In this document: in pieces, positions 59,070 to 64,000 of the stretch
Numbering within the stretch: the first letter of the stretch is position 1
Layout of the letters: every line of letters starts with the position of its first letter
From: Pseudomonas avellanae BPIC 631
GTDB lineage: Bacteria; Pseudomonadota; Gammaproteobacteria; Pseudomonadales; Pseudomonadaceae
Length of the DNA: 64,000 nucleotides
Direction: 5' to 3'
Assembly: GCF_000444135.1 (NCBI RefSeq)
Contig: NZ_ATDK01000246.1
Coordinates: 1 to 64,000 of the forward strand
The notes under the pieces: generated by a model
Told to the model about the DNA's origin: nothing
The model's input: only the letters and a program-made list of their open reading frames with translations
Databases searched by the model: none
Program-made: the position numbers and the translations under genes

Positions 59070-59157
59070 TGGCGGAGGCATAGAGATTCGAACTCTAGGA
59101 CCTGTTACAGTCGGCAGTTTTCAAGACTGCTGCCTTAAACCACTCGGCCATACCTCC
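59070..59157 (-). tRNA. serT: tRNA-Ser(UGA)
   Basis: An 88-nt tRNA with CCA encoded. Acceptor stem GGAGGTA / TGCCTCC, a long variable arm typical of class II tRNAs, T-loop TTCGAATCT, and anticodon stem GCAGT/ACTGC around loop CTTGAAA, giving anticodon UGA (reads UCA). It borders the accessory island on its 3' side; tRNA 3' ends are common integration sites, but no second copy of the 3' end was found in the window. Confidence 0.96.
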
Positions 59158-59278
59158 ACTACGTTGCGGGCGCCATAATACCGGAATGAAACAAGCTGTC
59201 AAACTCTGTGACTAGCCAGTTGCGGCAGCTCTGTTATGATCTTTGCAACTCAACATTTCAACAGGAAGGAGTTTCGCC

Positions 59279-59950
59279 ATGCGCGAACAGGATTACAGCC
59301 TTAAAACCGGCATGCAGGCCGACCAGCTCGAGGTTAGTCGTGTCCTGCGCAATACTTATGGTCTTCTTGCCCTGACGCTGGCTTTCAGCGGTGTCATGGC
59401 GTTTGTCGCGCAGCAGATGCGCGTTGGCTACCCGAACATTTTCGTGGTGCTGATCGGCTTCTACGGTCTGTTCTTCCTGACCAACAAGCTGCGTGATTCG
59501 GTCTGGGGCCTGGTTTCTACCTTTGCCCTGACAGGTTTCATGGGCTTCCTGCTGGGCCCGATCCTCAACCGTTATCTGGGCATGGCCGGTGGCGCTGAAG
59601 TCGTCGGTTCCGCATTTGCGATGACCGCACTGGTTTTCGGCGGTCTGTCGGCTTACGTGTTGATCACCCGCAAGGACATGAGCTTCCTGGGTGGCTTCAT
59701 CACCGCAGGCTTCTTCGTGTTGCTTGGCGCGGTAGTGGCCAGCATGTTCTTCCAGATCAGCGGCCTGCAACTGGCGATCAGCGCAGGTTTCGTACTGTTC
59801 TCGTCGGTCTGCATTCTGTTCCAGACCAGCGCGATCATTCAGGGCGGCGAGCGTAACTACATCATGGCAACCGTCAGCCTGTATATGTCGATCTACAACC
59901 TGTTCATCAGCCTGTTGCAGATCTTCGGCATCATGAGCCGCGACGACTGA
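59279..59950 (+). CDS. yccA: Bax inhibitor-1/YccA family membrane protein
   Basis: A 223-aa protein with seven predicted helices (about 24-220) of the BI-1/YccA family; E. coli YccA modulates the FtsH protease. The C-terminal sequence FQTSAIIQGGERNYIMATVSLYMSIYNLFISLLQI with conserved Asp/Glu residues is typical. GGAAGGAG precedes the ATG at 59279 by 8 bp; the frame extends upstream but lacks family residues. It neighbours tRNA-Ser as in P. aeruginosa, marking the return to the core genome. Confidence 0.92.
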   Translation: MREQDYSLKTGMQADQLEVSRVLRNTYGLLALTLAFSGVMAFVAQQMRVGYPNIFVVLIGFYGLFFLTNKLRDSVWGLVSTFALTGFMGFLLGPILNRYLGMAGGAEVVGSAFAMTALVFGGLSAYVLITRKDMSFLGGFITAGFFVLLGAVVASMFFQISGLQLAISAGFVLFSSVCILFQTSAIIQGGERNYIMATVSLYMSIYNLFISLLQIFGIMSRDD

Positions 59951-59964
59951 TCCACATGATCAAG

Positions 59965-60024
59965 GTGGCCTGAACGTTCAGGCCACTTCGCTACACGCAA
60001 AAGCCCCGAATTTTCGGGGCTTTT
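59965..60024 (+). terminator. Double stem-loop terminator after yccA
   Basis: First a perfect 22-bp palindrome GTGGCCTGAAC / GTTCAGGCCAC (59965-59986), then a second stem AAAAGCCCCGAA / TTCGGGGCTTTT (59999-60024) followed by further T residues. The second is a standard intrinsic terminator. Confidence 0.8.
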
Positions 60025-60281
60025 GCTTTTCTGCGTTTTGAACAACGTCAGGTGTTTCGGTGCTGGCGTTATGCCGGTCTTTCAGCGTGTTTGCGAAGGC
60101 AACAGGTTCAACCTGACGATGCCCGTTTGGACCTGCCTGAGGCACCGGATATTTTGACCGATCAGTCATTTTTATCGAAATTATTACAGTCTTATCAGCC
60201 GCTTATCGTTTTTCTATTATCACTGAAAAAAATACCAGGCTATTCCCCAATACCTGTAGGTACTTTCCTGCTTTAGGCCAA

Positions 60282-61835
60282 TTGACATCATCCAGGAGGG
60301 TGGACACATTTTTTCAAGATGTGTCAGTTTTGTTACGCAACACAAGGCGAGTGACAGGATTCCTCGCAGCAGGTGGAGTCCTGTCACACCTAAATCCGTT
60401 CTATCAGCTGACGAAAGTCAAAGAAAATGCTGCAATTCAACTCTCCGCCGCTACCAGCACCTCATTCGATCAGATCAATACGTTTGCGCACGAGTATGAC
60501 CGTGGGGGTAACCTCACGATCAACGGCAAACCTTCGTACTCGGTCGATCAGGCTGCTAATTTCATTCTTCGCGATCACGCCGCCTGGTCGGACCGCGACG
60601 GTAACGGCACCATCAACCTCACGTACACATTCCTGACGGCCAAACCTGCCGGGTTCGACAATTCTCTGGGGACTTTCAGTGCGTTCAACGCGCAACAGAA
60701 AGCTCAGGCAGTGTTGTCGATGCAATCCTGGGCAGACGTGGCCAAGGTCAGTTTCACCCAGGCCGCTTCTGGCGGTGACGGGCACATGACCTTTGGCAAC
60801 TACAGCGATGGCAGCAGCGGCGGGGCGGCGTTTGCCTCCCTGCCGAGCGGCGGCCGTACAGATGGTCAGTCCTGGTACCTGATCGACGATTCCTACCGGC
60901 AAAACGTCTCCCCGGACAACGGTAACTATGGTCGTCAGACGTTGACCCATGAAATAGGCCACACCCTGGGCCTGTCTCACCCCGGCGACTACAACGCTGG
61001 TAACGGCAACCCGACCTACAAGGACGCCACCTACGCAGAAGACACGCGCGGCTACAGCGTCATGAGCTACTGGAGTGAGTCCAATACCGACCAGAACTTC
61101 GTCAAGGGCGGCGCTCCGTCGTATTCCTCGGCACCGTTGCTGGACGATATTGCGGCTGTTCAGCAACTCTACGGCGCGAACCTGAGCACGCGGGCCACTG
61201 ATACGGTCTACGGCTTCAACTCCACTGCCGGGCGCGATTTCTACAGCGCCACATCTGCCTCTTCCAAGGTGGTGTTCTCGGTGTGGGATGGCGGGGGCAA
61301 GGATACCCTCGACTTCTCGGGCTTCACCCAGAACCAGAAAATCAACCTGAACGCGGCCTCGTTCTCTGACGTCGGCGGCATGGTGGGCAACGTTTCCATT
61401 GCCAAGGGCGTTGTGGTGGAAAACGCAATCGGGGGTTCGGGCAACGATCTGTTGATCGGCAATGCTGCCGCCAACGACCTCAAAGGCGGTGCCGGCAACG
61501 ACATCATCTACGGGGGTGGCGGCGCAGACAGCCTCACCGGCGGCGCAGGCGCAGACATCTTCGTGTTTGGTGCCAGTTCCGATTCCAACCGTGCCGCTCA
61601 GGACACGATTCGCGATTTTGTCAGCGGTCAGGACAAGATCGACGTATCGGCTATCTCCACGCTGAGCGCGTTGCAGTTCGTCAACGCGTTCAGCGGTCAT
61701 GCTGGCGAAGCGATCCTGAACTACAACCAGAGCAGCAACCTGGGTAGCCTGGCGATCGACTTCACCGGTCAGGGTGTTGGGGACTTTCTGGTGGGCACCG
61801 TGGGTCAGGCGTTTGCCGCGGATATCATTGTTTAA
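60282..61835 (+). CDS. aprA: Serralysin-type alkaline metalloprotease AprA
   Basis: Secreted zinc protease (517 codons in this frame; family about 475). Catalytic motif [11 protein letters not shown] (223-233) with Met-turn SVMSY (259-263), then calcium-binding RTX repeats (about 385-430: [32 protein letters not shown]) and the C-terminal secretion signal ending DIIV. No signal peptide: it leaves via the type I exporter. AprA of P. syringae degrades flagellin monomers, helping to evade plant recognition. The usual start, MSKVKENAA, appears here as CTG-ACG-AAA (60408), so the ATG is lost; only TTG/GTG codons lie upstream. 60282 is an upper limit, not a confident start. Followed by aprI and aprD. 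Confidence 0.85.
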   Translation: MTSSRRVDTFFQDVSVLLRNTRRVTGFLAAGGVLSHLNPFYQLTKVKENAAIQLSAATSTSFDQINTFAHEYDRGGNLTINGKPSYSVDQAANFILRDHAAWSDRDGNGTINLTYTFLTAKPAGFDNSLGTFSAFNAQQKAQAVLSMQSWADVAKVSFTQAASGGDGHMTFGNYSDGSSGGAAFASLPSGGRTDGQSWYLIDDSYRQNVSPDNGNYGRQTLTHEIGHTLGLSHPGDYNAGNGNPTYKDATYAEDTRGYSVMSYWSESNTDQNFVKGGAPSYSSAPLLDDIAAVQQLYGANLSTRATDTVYGFNSTAGRDFYSATSASSKVVFSVWDGGGKDTLDFSGFTQNQKINLNAASFSDVGGMVGNVSIAKGVVVENAIGGSGNDLLIGNAAANDLKGGAGNDIIYGGGGADSLTGGAGADIFVFGASSDSNRAAQDTIRDFVSGQDKIDVSAISTLSALQFVNAFSGHAGEAILNYNQSSNLGSLAIDFTGQGVGDFLVGTVGQAFAADIIV

Positions 61836-61892
61836 CGCGTAATGCTCGTGGGCGGGTCAATCGATTCGCCCATGAGTTGGTACATTCTTGCC

Positions 61893-62276
61893 ATGACAAC
61901 CCATCGTTTTTTTCAAATCGCTCCAGCGGTCGTCGTGCTGCTGGTGGGTATTTGCGGAGTAAGTACGGCCATGAGTCTGAAACTACCCAGCCCCGCTGAA
62001 CTCAGCGGCAAGTGGCAATTGTTTATTCAGGCGCAGGCTGATCAAGCCTGCGAATTGCAGCTCAATACCGACGTGCCGCAACTGGGCGGTGATCCTGCCT
62101 GCGCGGCCAAATGGCTACACGAAGCGCCGACCGGCTGGTTTCCGACGCCCGATGGTCTTGCCCTGACTGGCAAAGAGGGTAATAGGCTGATCCATTTCAA
62201 TCACACCGGTGGGCAGCATTACCAGGCGCGTCTGCCTGGTGGTGAGACGCTGATGCTGGAGCGACTGGCCGATTAG
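61893..62276 (+). CDS. aprI: AprI, periplasmic inhibitor of serralysin (Inh family)
   Basis: A 127-aa protein: signal peptide (FFQIAPAVVVLLVGICGVSTA), then the Inh beta-barrel (about 28-127) whose N terminus enters the protease active site. The two cysteines that form its disulfide are present (QACEL and PACAA), as is GKWQLF and PTGWFPTPDGLALT. It protects the periplasm from prematurely active AprA. The ATG at 61893 gives a clean signal peptide; ATGs at 61842 and 61872 are less likely. It lies between aprA and aprD. Confidence 0.88.
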   Translation: MTTHRFFQIAPAVVVLLVGICGVSTAMSLKLPSPAELSGKWQLFIQAQADQACELQLNTDVPQLGGDPACAAKWLHEAPTGWFPTPDGLALTGKEGNRLIHFNHTGGQHYQARLPGGETLMLERLAD

Positions 62277-62406
62277 CTCCTGCCTGACCGCTGTCCGGTG
62301 ACAGGTGCTCAAAAAAGTACAGAAGAAGGCACATCGAAAAAAGACGCACTTTAAAGAATCTCCCGCAGATGCAGCCAGGCCGTAAGCAAGCTTTCAAGGA
62401 AGAGTC

Positions 62407-64000
62407 ATGAGTCATAGCGCCCAGCCACCGCTCTATAAAGCGCTGGCAGACTACAAGAGCGCGTTGATCGGTGTCGGTTGTTTTACCGCGCTGATCAACG
62501 TGTTGATGCTCGCTCCATCGATTTACATGTTGCAGGTCTATGACCGTGTATTGACCTCACAGAACCAGACCACACTGGCCATGCTGACCCTGATGGTGGT
62601 CGGGTTCTTCGCCTTTATCGGCGTGCTGGAGATGATTCGCAGCTTTTTGGTGATCCGCATCGGCAGCGAGCTGGAGCGACGTTTCAATTTGCGCGTTTAT
62701 CAGGCTGCGTTCGAGAGCAACCTGCATGCCGGGCAGCGCCAGGCCGGCCAGGCGCTGGGCGACCTGACCTTCATCCGGCAGTTTCTCACCGGCCCTGCGT
62801 TGTTCGCGTTCTTCGACGCTCCCTGGTTCCCCATCTACCTGGCGTTCATTTTTCTTTTCGACCCTTGGCTTGGCGTGCTGGCCAGTGTTGGCACGGTGTT
62901 GCTGGTAGCGCTGGCCTGTCTTAATGAGTGGCTGACCTGCAAACCGCTGGCCGAGGCCAGTGGCTATTCGCAGCAGTCTGCGCAACTGGCGACCCGTCAT
63001 CTGCAGCAGGCCGAGGCCATTCAGGCGATGGGCATGCTCGAAGCGTTGCGTCGCCGCTGGTTCACTGTGCACTGGCGCTTTCTGGCCCTGCAGAACCGCG
63101 CCAGCGACACCGGGGCAGTGATCAGTTCGATCAGCAAGGCGCTGCGTCTGTGCCTGCAATCACTGGTGTTGGGGTTGGGTGCGCTGCTGGTGATTCGTGG
63201 CGAGATGACCGCGGGCATGATGATCGCCGGCTCGATCCTGATGGGGCGGGTACTCAGCCCTATCGATCAACTGATTGCGGTCTGGAAACAATGGAGTTCT
63301 GCACGTCTGGCTTATGGGCGTCTGGACCAGTTGCTCAAGACCTACGCCGAGCCCGCGCCGCGCATGGCGCTGCCCACGCCGCGTGGTCAGATCAGTGCGG
63401 AGCAGGTCAGCGCTGCGCCGCCGGGCCGAACCTCGCCTACGGTTCAGCAGGTGAGCTTCCAGTTGCAGGCTGGCCAGGTGCTCGGCGTGCTGGGCGCATC
63501 GGGTTCCGGCAAGTCGACCCTGGCCCGCGTGCTGGTCGGGGTGTGGCCCGCATTGGGCGGAACAGTGCGGCTGGACGGTGCCGACATGCACCGTCTGGAC
63601 CGCGAGGCGCTGGGCCCCCACATTGGTTATTTGCCGCAGGACATCGAACTCTTTGGTGGCAGCGTGGCAGAAAACATCGCGCGCTTTCGCGAGGGTGACG
63701 CGAGCGCGGTGGTCGCGGCTGCGCAATTGGCGGGTGTGCATGAACTGATCCTGCGCCTGCCGCAAGGTTACGACACGCGGCTGGGCGATGATGGCGGCGG
63801 TTTGTCCGGTGGCCAGAAACAGCGCGTTGCGTTGGCTCGCGCCTTGTACGGCGATCCCAAACTGGTGGTGCTTGATGAGCCCAACTCCAATCTGACCCAG
63901 GCAATGAGTGAACTCAAGGCGCGTGGATGCACCGTTGTGCTCGTCACTCACCGCACCCAGTCCTTGAGTCAGACCGATTGCCTGCTGGTGCTGAGCGAAG
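62407..64000 (+). CDS. aprD: AprD, type I secretion ABC transporter (partial at window edge)
   Basis: Inner-membrane permease/ATPase of the AprDEF exporter; starts ATG at 62407 (SD GGAAG) and remains open to the window end, 531 codons. Six helices in the N-terminal half (about 20-300), then the ATPase: Walker A GASGSGKST, signature LSGGQKQR, Walker B LVVLDEP, and His switch VTHR. After Walker B the sequence reads DEPNSNL directly followed by TQAMSELKARG; homologues have about ten more residues there (SNLD...GE...), including the D-loop Asp. The reading frame continues, so this is an in-frame deletion (junction near 63893) and probably lowers or abolishes ATPase function. Confidence 0.88.
   Translation, partial: MSHSAQPPLYKALADYKSALIGVGCFTALINVLMLAPSIYMLQVYDRVLTSQNQTTLAMLTLMVVGFFAFIGVLEMIRSFLVIRIGSELERRFNLRVYQAAFESNLHAGQRQAGQALGDLTFIRQFLTGPALFAFFDAPWFPIYLAFIFLFDPWLGVLASVGTVLLVALACLNEWLTCKPLAEASGYSQQSAQLATRHLQQAEAIQAMGMLEALRRRWFTVHWRFLALQNRASDTGAVISSISKALRLCLQSLVLGLGALLVIRGEMTAGMMIAGSILMGRVLSPIDQLIAVWKQWSSARLAYGRLDQLLKTYAEPAPRMALPTPRGQISAEQVSAAPPGRTSPTVQQVSFQLQAGQVLGVLGASGSGKSTLARVLVGVWPALGGTVRLDGADMHRLDREALGPHIGYLPQDIELFGGSVAENIARFREGDASAVVAAAQLAGVHELILRLPQGYDTRLGDDGGGLSGGQKQRVALARALYGDPKLVVLDEPNSNLTQAMSELKARGCTVVLVTHRTQSLSQTDCLLVLSE

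Overview
The window looks like a chromosomal segment of a fluorescent pseudomonad of the Pseudomonas syringae group. The protein sequences are typical Pseudomonas orthologues. Gene order (queD, bqsRS, MCP, nuoA-N; idh, cspD, clpSA, infA, bpt, aat, ftsK, lolA, rarA, crcB, serS, cysG; tusDCBE; tRNA-Ser, yccA) follows the backbone I know from P. aeruginosa and P. putida. An apr protease cluster follows. The genus is secure; the species is inference.

Layout. 1-6.4 kb: queD (minus), then a plus-strand block of two PepSY genes (the first frameshifted), the BqsR/BqsS-like two-component system, a Cache-domain chemoreceptor behind a sigma-28-like promoter, and an AI-2E-family permease. 6.4-21.3 kb: the complete 13-gene nuo operon for respiratory complex I (minus, nuoC and nuoD fused). 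21.3-24.8 kb: a Fur-box-like palindrome in the nuoA upstream region, isocitrate lyase, a secretin-N-like envelope protein and a GNAT acetyltransferase. 24.8-32.1 kb: roxA, purB, hflD, mnmA, a Nudix hydrolase and monomeric NADP-isocitrate dehydrogenase (all minus). 32.7-37.8 kb: cspD, clpS-clpA, infA, bpt and aat; four of these (aat, bpt, clpS, clpA) form the bacterial N-degron pathway. 38.3-45.8 kb: ftsK, lolA, rarA-crcB, serS-cysG (plus). 45.8-49.3 kb: a glutathionyl-hydroquinone reductase, a YbiB-like protein and tusE-B-C-D (minus). The tus relay feeds sulfur to MnmA, also in this window, for tRNA 2-thiouridine.

Accessory region, about 49.3-59.07 kb. Between tusD and tRNA-Ser(UGA)/yccA, neighbours in P. 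aeruginosa, about 9.7 kb is inserted: an MFS transporter with a ModA-like binding protein and a LysR regulator, then a tightly overlapping three-gene operon encoding a TerB_N/TerB/TerB_C protein, a P-loop ATPase and an Lhr-like SF2 helicase. Content and order match the Shango anti-phage system (sngA-sngB-sngC). The 5' part of sngA carries a diverged tandem duplication whose two copies lie in different reading frames, and its open frame begins inside the terminator of the tRNA gene.

60-64 kb: serralysin metalloprotease aprA, its periplasmic inhibitor aprI and the start of its type I exporter aprD (cut by the window edge). aprA has no standard start codon at the family's usual position, and aprD lacks about ten residues at the ATPase D-loop, so export of the protease may be impaired in this strain.
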